DNA of 64,000 nt from Paenarthrobacter sp. DKR-5 (GCF_018531425.1 NZ_JAHBOI010000006.1:190456-254455); one strand, 5' to 3'. Shown: positions 55,382 through 63,885, counted from the stretch's first letter. Made by a program: numbers and translations. The notes: generated from the letters alone by a model not told the origin.

Positions 55382-57516
55382 TGGAGTCCAAGGAACTCCC
55401 CGCCGCGTACAAGGGGCTGGGCTACCACGAGCTCAACGCCATGCTCAACCTCTACGGCACGGACGGCCGGATCCAGTTCGAGGCGGACCGCGAGGCGGCC
55501 CACCAGTACTTCCTCCAGCACGTGAACAACAACACGGTCTTCTTCCACGACCTGGACGAGAAGCTCGAGTACCTGGTCAAGAACGACTACTACGAGCGCG
55601 AAACCCTCGACCAGTACACGATGAACTTCGTGCGCGACCTCTGGAGCCGGGCCTACAAGAAGAAGTTCCGCTTCGAAACCTTCCTGGGCGCGTTCAAGTT
55701 CTACACCTCGTACACGCTGAAGACCTTCGACGGCAAGCGGTTCCTGGAGCGCTACGAGGACCGTGTCTGCATGGTTGCCCTGCACCTGGCCCGCGGCGAC
55801 GAGAGCCTGGCCACCGCACTGGTGGACGAGATCATCTCCGGCCGCTTCCAGCCGGCCACGCCGACGTTCCTGAACGCGGGCAAGAAGCAGCGCGGCGAGC
55901 TCGTCTCCTGCTTCCTGCTGCGCATCGAGGACAACATGGAGTCCATCGCGCGCGGCATCAACTCCGCGCTGCAGCTCTCCAAGCGCGGCGGCGGTGTGGC
56001 CCTGTCGCTGACCAACATCCGCGAGCACGGCGCGCCGATCAAGCAGATCGAGAACCAGTCCTCCGGCGTCATCCCCGTGATGAAGCTGCTCGAAGACTCC
56101 TTCTCCTACGCCAACCAGCTCGGTGCGCGCCAGGGCGCCGGCGCGGTGTACCTGCACGCCCACCACCCGGACATCTACCGGTTCCTGGACACCAAGCGCG
56201 AGAACGCGGACGAGAAGATCCGCATCAAGACGCTCTCCCTCGGCGTCGTCATCCCGGACATCACCTTCGAGCTGGCCAAGCGCAACGAGGACATGTACCT
56301 CTTCTCGCCGTACGACGTCGAGCGGGTGTACGGCATGCCGTTCTCCGACGTCTCGGTGACCGAGAAGTACTACGAGATGGTCGACGACGCACGGATCAAG
56401 AAGACCAAGATCAGCGCCCGCGACTTCTTCCAGACGCTCGCGGAGATCCAGTTCGAGTCCGGCTACCCGTACATCATGTTCGAAGACACGGTGAACCGGG
56501 CCAACCCGGTCGACGGCAAGGTCATCATGAGCAACCTGTGCTCGGAGATCCTGCAGGTGTCCTCGCCGTCGGTGTACAACGAGGACCTCAGCTACGAGAC
56601 CGTTGGCAAGGACATTTCCTGCAACCTCGGGTCCATGAACATCGCCAAGACGATGGACTCCGAGAACTTCGCAGCGTCGATCGAGACCGCTATCCGGGCG
56701 CTTTCCGCCGTGTCGGACATGTCATACATCAACTCGGTGCCGTCGGTCGCGGAGGGCAACGCCCAGTCGCACGCCATCGGCCTGGGCCAGATGAACCTCC
56801 ACGGCTACCTCGCCCGGGAACGGGTGCACTACGGTTCCGAGGAAGGCCTGGACTTCACCAACATCTACTTCTACACGGTGCTCTACCACGCCCTGCGCGC
56901 CTCCAACCTGCTCGCCCGCGAGCACGGCTCGGCGTTCGGCGGGTTCGAGAAGTCGAAGTACGCCAGCGGCGAGTTCTTCGACAAGTACACCGAGCAGGAG
57001 TGGGCACCGCAGACCGAGCGGGTTCGCGAGCTCTTCGCGAAGGTCCAGATCCCCACGCAGGAGGACTGGCGCCAGCTCAAGTCCGACGTGATGGAGTACG
57101 GCATCTACAACCAGAACCTGCAGGCCGTGCCGCCCACCGGTTCGATCAGCTACATCAACAACTCGACCTCGTCCATCCACCCCGTGGCCGCGAAGATCGA
57201 GATCCGCAAGGAAGGCAAGATCGGCCGCGTCTACTACCCGGCGCCGTACCTCACCAACGACAACCTGGAGTACTACCAGGACGCGTATGAGATCGGCTAC
57301 GAGAAGATCATCGACACCTACGCCGCCGCGACCCAGCACGTGGACCAGGGTCTGTCGCTGACGCTGTTCTTCAAGGACACCGCCACCACCCGCGACATCA
57401 ACAAGGCTCAGATCTACGCCTGGCGCAAGGGCATCAAGACGCTCTACTACATCCGTCTCCGCCAGCTCGCGCTGGAAGGAACCGAAGTCGAGGGCTGCGT
57501 CTCCTGCATGCTATGA
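55381..57516 (+). CDS. nrdE: Class Ib ribonucleoside-diphosphate reductase, alpha subunit
   Basis: This is the catalytic subunit, converting NDPs to dNDPs. The 711-residue protein has [22 protein letters not shown], the active-site region SNLCSEILQ, and the C-terminal redox pair in EGCVSCML, which passes electrons from NrdH. It lacks the ATP-cone, as in class Ib. The ATG overlaps the nrdI stop (TGATG); a TTG at 55351 would add 10 residues and has a purine-rich sequence upstream, so the start is not fully settled. Confidence 0.95.
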   Translation: MESKELPAAYKGLGYHELNAMLNLYGTDGRIQFEADREAAHQYFLQHVNNNTVFFHDLDEKLEYLVKNDYYERETLDQYTMNFVRDLWSRAYKKKFRFETFLGAFKFYTSYTLKTFDGKRFLERYEDRVCMVALHLARGDESLATALVDEIISGRFQPATPTFLNAGKKQRGELVSCFLLRIEDNMESIARGINSALQLSKRGGGVALSLTNIREHGAPIKQIENQSSGVIPVMKLLEDSFSYANQLGARQGAGAVYLHAHHPDIYRFLDTKRENADEKIRIKTLSLGVVIPDITFELAKRNEDMYLFSPYDVERVYGMPFSDVSVTEKYYEMVDDARIKKTKISARDFFQTLAEIQFESGYPYIMFEDTVNRANPVDGKVIMSNLCSEILQVSSPSVYNEDLSYETVGKDISCNLGSMNIAKTMDSENFAASIETAIRALSAVSDMSYINSVPSVAEGNAQSHAIGLGQMNLHGYLARERVHYGSEEGLDFTNIYFYTVLYHALRASNLLAREHGSAFGGFEKSKYASGEFFDKYTEQEWAPQTERVRELFAKVQIPTQEDWRQLKSDVMEYGIYNQNLQAVPPTGSISYINNSTSSIHPVAAKIEIRKEGKIGRVYYPAPYLTNDNLEYYQDAYEIGYEKIIDTYAAATQHVDQGLSLTLFFKDTATTRDINKAQIYAWRKGIKTLYYIRLRQLALEGTEVEGCVSCML

Positions 57517-57523
57517 CGACGCC

Positions 57524-57550
57524 GGCCGGTCACCCCACGGGTGGCCGGCC
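57524..57550 (+). promoter_or_regulatory. Hairpin between nrdE and nrdF
   Basis: GGCCGGTCACCC pairs with GGGTGGCCGGCC over 12 bp (one G-U pair) with a 3-nt loop. No U-tract follows. It may stabilise the upstream mRNA or lower expression of nrdF relative to nrdE. Confidence 0.6.
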
Positions 57551-57589
57551 CGCCGTCGTACTCCACCCGTCGCGCTCCAAGCACAGTAA

Positions 57590-58573
<984 letters not shown>

Positions 58574-58578
58574 GGTCT

Positions 58579-58603
58579 TGTAGATTGCCACGCATTTTGG
58601 TCC
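58579..58603 (+). repeat. 25-bp inverted repeat, left copy
   Basis: The 25 bp beginning TGTAGATTGCCACGCATT are repeated exactly, in inverted orientation, at 62913-62937. A diverged third copy lies inverted near 59551-59575. The TGTAG start resembles the terminal inverted repeat of an insertion sequence. Confidence 0.9.
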
Positions 58604-58677
58604 TTTAGCCAAATTGGATGGTCCCATGACACGTAACTTGGTCTTTTGGACCTTTGCCTGTCATGAAAGGCCTCGAC

Positions 58678-58723
58678 CTAGTTGCAAGGGTGTGCCGCCT
58701 AGTTGCAACTCTTGCAACTAGGC
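58678..58723 (+). repeat. CTAGTTGCAA boxes, first cluster
   Basis: One direct box CTAGTTGCAA (58678-58687) is followed by a palindromic pair, GCCTAGTTGCAA-CTC-TTGCAACTAGGC (58697-58723). A similar cluster occurs at 62957-63026. The layout looks like an operator or a recombinase-binding site. Confidence 0.85.
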
Positions 58724-59457
58724 CGCTGGCATACGACCCATGTGACCGCGGGCGGCCCGAACAGGACGCTGGGGTCGTCATTTACGTGCATCGTGAGGAT
58801 GCCTACGGCAGGGAATCCCGTCGGTGAACGGACGGCTTCAGCGCCAAGCACTTTATGGCCCGGCCAAGACAATCGTTGTCGTCTTCCTAGGGCATTACTC
58901 CTGGTGTGAAGCCTGTCGATTCCGCCGGGACGTTAGTGTCGACTCCGCTCGAACATTAACAGATCCGTTTGTAAATGTTCTTGGCATAAACACTTGTTAA
59001 TTTTCGAGCGGACGAGGGGCGAACTCGTCGTTTGGGTATGAGGATTTCTCAGTGTGGATTTGAACCCCGGCACGCTGAGGGGAATTTTGGAGTGTCTTCG
59101 CCCGCGGATACCTTCAGGTGGAGTTACGCCGGGAGGAAATCGAGTCCCTTCTTCCCGGCTCGCCTGCCCATACTTCTGCGGCGAATCCCAGGCTCAGGCA
59201 GGGCATAGTGCCTCTCTTTCGGCTTGGTGGCCCTTTGTGTCAGGTGCCTCCGGTTACGGTCCGCGCGGCTACTGCGGGGGACCTGTTTCCGTGGGGCACC
59301 GCTTGGACAAGGAGAAGGGTCTCGGCGCCGTTCGCTCGCTGCGCCGGCACCCTTCCGAGTCGGTCATGTGGGGGACTTCCGGCCCGTAGGCCGCCGCTGC
59401 GGGAGATTGCGGTCTCTCCCTGGGCGGTCGCTGGTCCCGCCGCCCCTTTCCAGTATT
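58724..59457. other. Gene-free stretch after nrdF
   Basis: No frame here has a ribosome-binding site and a recognisable protein. On the minus strand between about 58900 and 58720 one open frame without a start shows coding-like composition (for example AVRSPTGFPAVGILTMHVND), so it may be the remnant of a gene that I cannot identify. Open frames around 59054-59552 on the plus strand have no family resemblance and are probably chance or decayed sequence. Confidence 0.5.
58945..59011. repeat. Inverted repeat with a 33-nt AT-rich spacer
   Basis: CCGCTCGAACATTAACA (58945-58961) and the complement of CCGCTCGAAAATTAACA (58995-59011) match at 16 of 17 positions. The spacer is AT-rich and includes TTTGTAAATGTTC. 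The form suggests a binding site or the target of a recombinase. Confidence 0.8.
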
Positions 59458-59575
59458 TGCTCGGCGTAGAAAGAGACCATCTTCGAAGACAGAACCGAGC
59501 TGCTGTGCAGCGACGGTATCCGTGGCATTACCCGTCAGCATCTTGGTCCTGAGGTCCAAGATGCGGGCAACCTAC
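59458..59575. repeat. Duplicated end-module A, first copy
   Basis: This segment starts TGCTCGGCGTAGAAAGAGAC and ends in the near-palindrome GCATCTTGG-N9-CCAAGATGC (59538-59564) followed by GGGCAACCTACATC. The same order of segments, about 70% identical by eye, occurs at 62818-62937. It is probably the end of a degenerate insertion sequence whose other end could be at 58579. Confidence 0.65.
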
Positions 59576-59590
59576 ATCTTTTTTTGAAAG

Positions 59591-59697
59591 TGCACTGCCT
59601 GCATGGGCAAGACGGGTTTAGTTACCTGTTGCAACGACTTTCCAGCAGCCGGAAGATGTGAGGATCCTGTCGATCAGCTTGGGGGACGATGATGTCT
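59591..59697 (+). promoter_or_regulatory. Conserved upstream module B, first copy
   Basis: This module includes TGCACTGCCTGCATGGGCAA, the 20-bp core GTTTAGTTACCTGTTGCAAC (59616-59635), and ends in GGGGGACGATGATGT. It is homologous to 63226-63330, where the same 20-bp core is identical and the end is GGGGCGATGATGT. Both copies stand before small membrane-protein genes. The conserved GGGG-ACGATGATG end looks like a Shine-Dalgarno sequence and start codon. Confidence 0.7.
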
Positions 59698-59742
59698 GCA
59701 AACATTACCGTGACGATGCACGGTGCCTTTCCTGGTACTTGA
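59692..59742 (+). CDS. Possible 16-residue leader peptide
   Basis: The frame MSANITVTMHGAFPGT starts at the conserved ATGATG of module B with GGGGGA 5-8 nt upstream. It stops 3 bp before the next start codon, so it could couple translation into the first small membrane gene. Only the conserved start context supports it. Confidence 0.35.
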   Translation: MSANITVTMHGAFPGT

Positions 59743-59745
59743 AGC

Positions 59746-59934
59746 ATGAAAAACTTCGAGGCATCCACGGTGACTTTGATCTTCGCCGTAGTCGGAGCAG
59801 GTCTGTGGGGAACCATTGGCGTCACCGACCTGCTTACCGGGGTGGCCGCATGGAAGGCGTTCCTTCTGCTCCTGCTCGCCGTCGTCTGGCTCGTTATCGG
59901 CCTCCTTGCCTCCATCCACCTCCGGCGGCGGTAG
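59746..59934 (+). CDS. Small two-helix membrane protein 1
   Basis: This 62-residue protein has helices at about 8-26 and 36-57 and a basic tail ending HLRRR. It would form a membrane hairpin with the tail in the cytosol. The start follows GAAG, a weak ribosome-binding site, and may be coupled to the short frame before it. It is the first gene of the plus-strand array. No family is recognised. Confidence 0.6.
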   Translation: MKNFEASTVTLIFAVVGAGLWGTIGVTDLLTGVAAWKAFLLLLLAVVWLVIGLLASIHLRRR

Positions 59935-60063
59935 CCGGTTTGCAGATGAGGCACTTGGATGGCGACCGCCCCCGTCCTGCTTTCGCGGGTCTCCGGCGGC
60001 AAACGGCAAGCAACTTCCTCGATTCTGCGACTGTTCTGTTGATTCGCGTGAAGGAGCGCCGAC

Positions 60064-60276
60064 ATGCACCTCCGATTTCCTCCGTTAGCCGTCTTCGAAT
60101 CAACCGGGTTGTTTGCAGTGCTCATCACGGTCATTCTTCTGCTGAGAGAAAAGTACCCGGACAGATTTCCGCGGAGAGGGGCTGGTCAGAAGCTGCGACG
60201 AGGGCCTCTCGTGGCAGCGGCCTTACTACTCCTCCTTGGTCTGTTCTTCTCCTTCTTCTCGTTCGGACCTACCTAA
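60064..60276 (+). CDS. Small two-helix membrane protein 2
   Basis: This 70-residue protein has one helix at about 11-27, a basic loop (REKYPDRFPRRGAGQKLRR) and a very hydrophobic second helix at 48-67. The start has AAGGAG with 7-nt spacing, a strong site. The basic loop between the helices suggests the loop is cytosolic, the reverse of the first protein. Unknown family. Confidence 0.65.
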   Translation: MHLRFPPLAVFESTGLFAVLITVILLLREKYPDRFPRRGAGQKLRRGPLVAAALLLLLGLFFSFFSFGPT

Positions 60277-60445
60277 CGCCCGCTCCCGTGGGGCCGCGGC
60301 AGATGTGCCTTTCTGTTGGCCGTTTGTGCTGGTGGGCGCGGCAAATGACCGCACCTGGCTGGCTGACGAAGCATACGGGCACTACTTGCAAGATCACGGA
60401 GCCAGTTCCGGGGCTGAGGACTGGGAGAGAGGGACAGGCACTCCC

Positions 60446-60616
60446 ATGACAGGACACCAAAATGCCCTGGCGATGATCGGAAGCTGCGTTCTGCTGCTTG
60501 CCGGTCTCCTCGGGGCAGTACGAGGCGACTGGACGCTCGGCATCCTCGGTATAGCGGGAGGGCTGCTTGGCGGGATGCTTACGCTTTACATTCGAAACGA
60601 CCGCAACAGACGATGA
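60446..60616 (+). CDS. Small two-helix membrane protein 3
   Basis: This 56-residue protein has helices at about 8-25 and 29-48 and the tail RNDRNRR. GAGAGAGGGA lies 12-20 nt upstream, a little far. The length is below the usual annotation cut-off. Its topology resembles numbers 1, 5, 6 and 7 of the array, without obvious sequence identity. Confidence 0.55.
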   Translation: MTGHQNALAMIGSCVLLLAGLLGAVRGDWTLGILGIAGGLLGGMLTLYIRNDRNRR

Positions 60617-60662
60617 GAGCGGGGACCGCCCGCCGCACCTTCGTAGGTAGGAAGTGGTATTC

Positions 60663-60929
60663 ATGCGTAAGACGATCATCGTGATTTCGCGTGCTACCTG
60701 GTGGCAGGTTGGCTTCCTGATCGTGTTGGCTATCGTGAGCCCTTTAGATCTGACTCCTCCACGGGTAGTGGACGGAGTTGGGTTGCTGACCGTTGCGCTT
60801 GTGGTTGTTGTCTGCAAGCGCGTCGCACGTGGCCCGGAGTCGGGTGCGGCGGGAGGGGTATCGGGAGGCTTTGGAGTTATCGGAAAAGCAACGAAAAACG
60901 ACCTCAATGGCGGGGACTTTAAGCCGTGA
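60663..60929 (+). CDS. Small two-helix membrane protein 4
   Basis: This 88-residue protein has helices at about 14-30 and 36-53, then a Gly-rich soluble tail (GAAGGVSGGFGVIGKATKN). TAGGTAGGAAG lies about 10 nt upstream of the ATG. It is the only short member with a long C-terminal tail. Unknown family. Confidence 0.6.
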   Translation: MRKTIIVISRATWWQVGFLIVLAIVSPLDLTPPRVVDGVGLLTVALVVVVCKRVARGPESGAAGGVSGGFGVIGKATKNDLNGGDFKP

Positions 60930-60997
60930 GCGTCCATGGACGCGTCGGTGCGCAAAGCGTGGGAAACGTGCGGTTTCGGCGGAAGGAAACAAGCCCG

Positions 60998-61222
60998 ATG
61001 GTCAAGAAACCAGGACCAGATCCTGTCACCTCCCGGCGCACTCGGGCGCTTGTAGTGGTGGCGTGTGCGACCGCTGCCAGCGTTCTGGCGGGGCTCCTGA
61101 CTAAGGTGACCGGTTCGACATTACTCAGTGAAGTTTTTGCCGCTCTGGCCGGAACAGGTGCCGGCATTCTGGTCGTCCTGTTGATAAGCGGAATGCGCGC
61201 GAAACGGCGCCCAGTGAGGTGA
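60998..61222 (+). CDS. Small two-helix membrane protein 5
   Basis: This 74-residue protein has a basic N terminus (KKPGPDPVTSRRTR), helices at about 17-36 and 43-64, and a basic tail (RAKRRPVR). Both ends should be cytosolic. GGAAGGAAA lies about 8 nt upstream. It is followed within 10 bp by the next member. Confidence 0.65.
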   Translation: MVKKPGPDPVTSRRTRALVVVACATAASVLAGLLTKVTGSTLLSEVFAALAGTGAGILVVLLISGMRAKRRPVR

Positions 61223-61231
61223 AAGACGCGG

Positions 61232-61441
61232 GTGTTGATTATGACTGAGCGCAGGCGGGACCCATATCTCGGACCCAAGCTGTCAATTGTCGCAACGGGC
61301 TTCACCGCCCTCGCGATGCTGATCGGCCTCATTTCAGCCGATACAGCAGCCGGTAGGGCCGGGTACGGCATCATCGGCGCAATTGCCGCGGCGCTCATGA
61401 TGGTCGGAGTCGTCCTGCTTATGAAAGGGCGCAAGAGATAG
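61232..61441 (+). CDS. Small two-helix membrane protein 6
   Basis: This 69-residue protein has a basic N terminus (TERRRDP), helices at about 17-36 and 42-64, and the tail KGRKR. The GTG at 61232 fits the Shine-Dalgarno sequence TGAGGTGA (9 nt); the ATG at 61241 would be 18 nt away. It is close in length and layout to number 5. A terminator follows its stop. Confidence 0.65.
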   Translation: MLIMTERRRDPYLGPKLSIVATGFTALAMLIGLISADTAAGRAGYGIIGAIAAALMMVGVVLLMKGRKR

Positions 61442-61482
61442 CCCACGCGCGGCACTCGCGTGGGGGCATTTCGTTTACGCAC
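61441..61482 (+). terminator. Terminator inside the small-gene array
   Basis: CCCACGCG and CGCGTGGG pair over 8 bp, followed by GGCATTTCGTTT. It would split the array into two transcription units. Confidence 0.6.
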
Positions 61483-61669
61483 TGTTCGTTCGTGTTGGTC
61501 GTGCGGCACGACGGGAGTTGCTGATAGCACTGGGACCTGCTGCCGCTGCTGTCGCCGGAACAAACGCTGCCAGTGTCGCTGAATCCGCCGCCGAAACGCT
61601 CTACGGTGGCGTTGCGATGCGATCCTAGGCTTCTTCGGCGGTTGTACGTCAGGGATTGGAGATCATGGG

Positions 61670-61861
61670 ATGAACCCTCGGTCAGGAGGAAACAGGTGGG
61701 TCAGGGCAACCATTTTCGCTGTGTTGAGTTTCGTAATTTGGGGCCTGATCGGTTTTGTCAGTGGCGGCTGGTCCCAAGTCCCGGTTCTTGGGACCGTGGG
61801 TGGATTGACTTTCTGTGGAATCGGAATTCCTTGGATTCTACGGAAGAACCGAAAGGGCTGA
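61670..61861 (+). CDS. Small two-helix membrane protein 7
   Basis: This 63-residue protein has helices at about 12-32 and 38-56, with the basic tail RKNRKG. TTGGAGA lies about 10 nt upstream. The 230 bp before it hold only an open frame without a start (hydrophobic and Ala-rich, ending GGVAMRS) that could be the remnant of another member. Confidence 0.62.
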   Translation: MNPRSGGNRWVRATIFAVLSFVIWGLIGFVSGGWSQVPVLGTVGGLTFCGIGIPWILRKNRKG

Positions 61862-61976
61862 GTTGCACGTAAGCATAGCCTGCACCATGAGTCGGAGGCT
61901 ATATCTCAATTAGACCTACGAACCTCTGTCCCTCGGCGGCGGTGTGTCTGACTGGTTGACGAGCTAAGGAAGTCCC

Positions 61977-62426
61977 GTGGTACTCGGAAATTTTGACTCT
62001 GTCGCCTCGAGCTCAGTTGTAGGCCGAATGGCCGCTACGGTGCTGACGGTCTCAACCCTGATGGGGATGTCCTTTGTGATCGCCTTTCATGACATCTCCG
62101 TGTTCATTCTTGCCGACATCTTTCTGCCGGGTGTTTCGATCGACACGTTGCGCTTCGCCTGGCTGCTGTGGAGGAACCGAGGCCCGAACCGGACGTTCAG
62201 GCTGCGGCGTGAACGGTGGTTCTACGCCCTCTTAGGTGCCGGTGCCGTATTAGGTGCAGTCGCTGCCGGCTATTCGGACGCGCGCACCGGAGGCTTACCG
62301 TCAACGGGAATCTATCTGGTGCTGCTGCCACGGATAGCTGCCGACGCCTTTAAGCGGGAAGGTCGCGCAGGAGACAAGGGCCTGACTGGCTTAATTTCGC
62401 CCCCGGGGAGGGATAATTCTGGCTAG
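61977..62426 (+). CDS. Larger membrane protein of the array
   Basis: This 149-residue protein has hydrophobic segments at about 17-38, 39-52, 83-103 and 112-126, so three or four helices, with a basic loop (WRNRGPNRTFRLRRERW) in the middle. The GTG start has AAGGAAG 6 nt upstream. It is the last plus-strand gene before the umuC remnant. Unknown family. Confidence 0.65.
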   Translation: MVLGNFDSVASSSVVGRMAATVLTVSTLMGMSFVIAFHDISVFILADIFLPGVSIDTLRFAWLLWRNRGPNRTFRLRRERWFYALLGAGAVLGAVAAGYSDARTGGLPSTGIYLVLLPRIAADAFKREGRAGDKGLTGLISPPGRDNSG

Positions 62427-62453
62427 CCTAACCCGGCTTTCACGAGGGGCAGC

Positions 62454-62791
62454 TCATCCCATCCGGTGGTGTACCTGGGCGAGAGCGCGCGACGCTTCAT
62501 TCCCCCAGTCGGGGGCTTCGATCATTCCGGCCCAGCCCAGGCCGATCGCGGAGGTGCCGTATTTGTCCATGATGCTCCCGAGCAGGGTCCCGATGTTCTT
62601 GCCTTCGTGGGCGGTGCCGAACGGGGGCAGTTGCCGCTGGGCTCGGGCGGGCCGCAGATCGGTCAGCATGACCCCCGCCGTGGCATAGGGGACACCGTCG
62701 ACGATCAGGTCCTCCAGTGCGGATACGGCCGCCTTGGTGCGCGGGATGGCGGCCTCTGCGCGTAGACGCCACGCATCCGCGCCGCTACGTC
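62454..62791 (-). pseudogene. Truncated UmuC-type (Y-family) DNA polymerase, C-terminal remnant
   Basis: The frame of about 111 codons has no start and begins after an in-frame stop. The segments VPYATAGVMLTDLRPARAQ, LPPFGTAHEGKNIGTLL and MDKYGTSAIGLGWAGM match the DUF4113 tail of UmuC proteins. The normal end of that tail (W-x-M-R-R and SPxYTT) is altered here. The polymerase domain is missing, and the 5' side runs into the end-module A at 62818, so an insertion or deletion probably cut the gene. Confidence 0.75.
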
Positions 62792-62817
62792 ACCGGGGTG
62801 GGTCGACCTTCCGGCCG

Positions 62818-62937
62818 CGCTCGACGTAGAGAAGGACCACCTTCGATGGCAGAATCGAACGGTTGGCAGAAGATCGACCCGCGGAACGACGGGGTCGGCA
62901 TTTTGGTCCCAAGGACCAAAATGCGTGGCAATCTACA
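62818..62937. repeat. Duplicated end-module A, second copy, with the right 25-bp inverted repeat
   Basis: It begins CGCTCGACGTAGAGAAGGAC and ends with the perfect palindrome GCATTTTGGTCC-CAA-GGACCAAAATGC (62898-62924) and GTGGCAATCTACA. The last 25 bp (62913-62937) are the exact inverse of 58579-58603. It fits the terminal end of an insertion sequence that no longer has a transposase here. Confidence 0.75.
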
Positions 62938-62956
62938 GTTTGTGAGAGACGTCGGC

Positions 62957-63026
62957 CTAGTTGCAAGTATTACACCTAATTGCAGGAAATTGGGCGGTCT
63001 AGTTGCAAGACTTGCAACTAGACCGC
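62957..63026. repeat. CTAGTTGCAA boxes, second cluster, with a perfect 33-bp palindrome
   Basis: A direct box CTAGTTGCAA (62957-62966) and a degenerate box CTAATTGCAG (62976-62985) are followed by a palindrome with 16-bp arms, GCGGTCTAGTTGCAAG and its complement, around one central A (62994-63026). Confidence 0.88.
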
Positions 63027-63064
63027 ATAAAGGACGGGGAATAGCACCGCCGGAACACAGCCAA

Positions 63065-63101
63065 AAAGAAGGGCAGCACCAGGCAGGTGCTGCCCTTCTT
63101 T
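63065..63101. terminator. Strong bidirectional terminator
   Basis: AAAGAAGGGCAGCACC and GGTGCTGCCCTTCTTT form a perfect 16-bp stem with a 5-nt loop. U-rich ends exist on both strands. Confidence 0.88.
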
Positions 63102-63225
63102 CATGTCTGGCTCTCCGCGTTTCATATTTCTTTCGTCCGCGGCACGGGTCTGTAATGCCGGGACAATCTTCTGCAGTCTTCCCGATCCGATCCGGAGGCG
63201 ACAGATAGCAGTGCGACTCCGAAGG

Positions 63226-63330
63226 CGCACTACCTGCATGAGCAAGAGCGGTTTAGTTACCTGTTGCAACAAGTTTCCCGGCGGGCGGACGATGAGCGCA
63301 TACTGTTGATTCGGTTTCGGGGCGATGATG
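63226..63330 (+). promoter_or_regulatory. Conserved upstream module B, second copy
   Basis: CGCACTACCTGCATGAGCAA, the 20-bp core GTTTAGTTACCTGTTGCAAC (63251-63270) and the end GGGGCGATGATGT match the first copy at 59591-59697. The ATGATG starts an open frame of 83 codons with no recognisable protein, so what it drives is not clear. Another frame through this region ends in a hydrophobic, exported-looking stretch (ATTTVLLAWFAGPTYAA). Confidence 0.65.
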
Positions 63331-63520
63331 TTTGTTTCTTCTGCGCGCCACAGCGCTCAATCCCGCTTCACTCTTCGCACGCGACGGCGGTTGCCGCAGG
63401 TGCCACGACAACGGTCCTGCTGGCCTGGTTCGCCGGCCCGACGTACGCGGCGCCCGAGAGGGGACAGCGCTGGTCTTAGGTGGTTATGGAAGCCAATCGT
63501 GCCAACCGGGAAGGAGAACG

Positions 63521-63745
63521 ATGGAGCTGGCTGTCGTTTTCGTTATGATCGCTACGGTCTGGCTGATCTTTCGTAAATGGATAGCCCGTCAGCAGTACCG
63601 TATGGTCACGGAAATGTTCGGTGGTAAGGCCCGCGCTGATGAACGGCGTGTAAAGGCCATCGAACTCGTAGGCGTGCTGTTTTGCACTCTACTTATCCTC
63701 GCGGGAGCCGCAATCGCGACGTTCCACCTGGTGGCTGGCCGATGA
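63521..63745 (+). CDS. Small two-helix membrane protein 8
   Basis: This 74-residue protein has a helix at about 2-18, a basic loop of 30 residues (RKWIARQQYRMV and onwards) and a second helix at 48-71. AAGGAG lies 4 nt before the ATG. It resembles number 2 in having its positive charges between the helices. It overlaps the next gene by 4 bp (ATGA). Confidence 0.65.
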   Translation: MELAVVFVMIATVWLIFRKWIARQQYRMVTEMFGGKARADERRVKAIELVGVLFCTLLILAGAAIATFHLVAGR

Positions 63746-63885
63746 GGTGGGGGGAGGGGGTCACCGGGCCGTTCCTAGTAATTGCAGGTGTCTTCTTTCT
63801 CATCAGCGCCGTAGTTCTATTCTTGCTGCGCAACGTGCAAGCCCGCGCGGGCGTGCGCGGGTGGCAGTTTTTGGGCTCTTCGTAA
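63742..63885 (+). CDS. Small single-helix membrane protein 9
   Basis: This 47-residue protein has one helix at about 9-30 and a basic C terminus (RNVQARAGVRGW). Its start overlaps the previous stop, so translation is coupled. Too short for most gene finders. Confidence 0.5.
   Translation: MRWGEGVTGPFLVIAGVFFLISAVVLFLLRNVQARAGVRGWQFLGSS

Noticed and set aside
59041..59552. Plus-strand frames of 111 and 144 codons after nrdF
   Set aside because: They have no good ribosome-binding site, are rich in Arg/Pro/Ser from the wrong frame, and cross the end-module repeat.
63018..63272. Minus-strand frame of 84 codons across the strong terminator and module B
   Set aside because: It reads through a 16-bp perfect terminator stem and has no match to any family I know.
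59588..63330. Integron-type cassette array with attC sites
   Set aside because: The small same-strand genes invite this idea, but the inverse core and core site pair (RYYYAAC and GTTRRRY) does not recur after each gene and no integrase is present.
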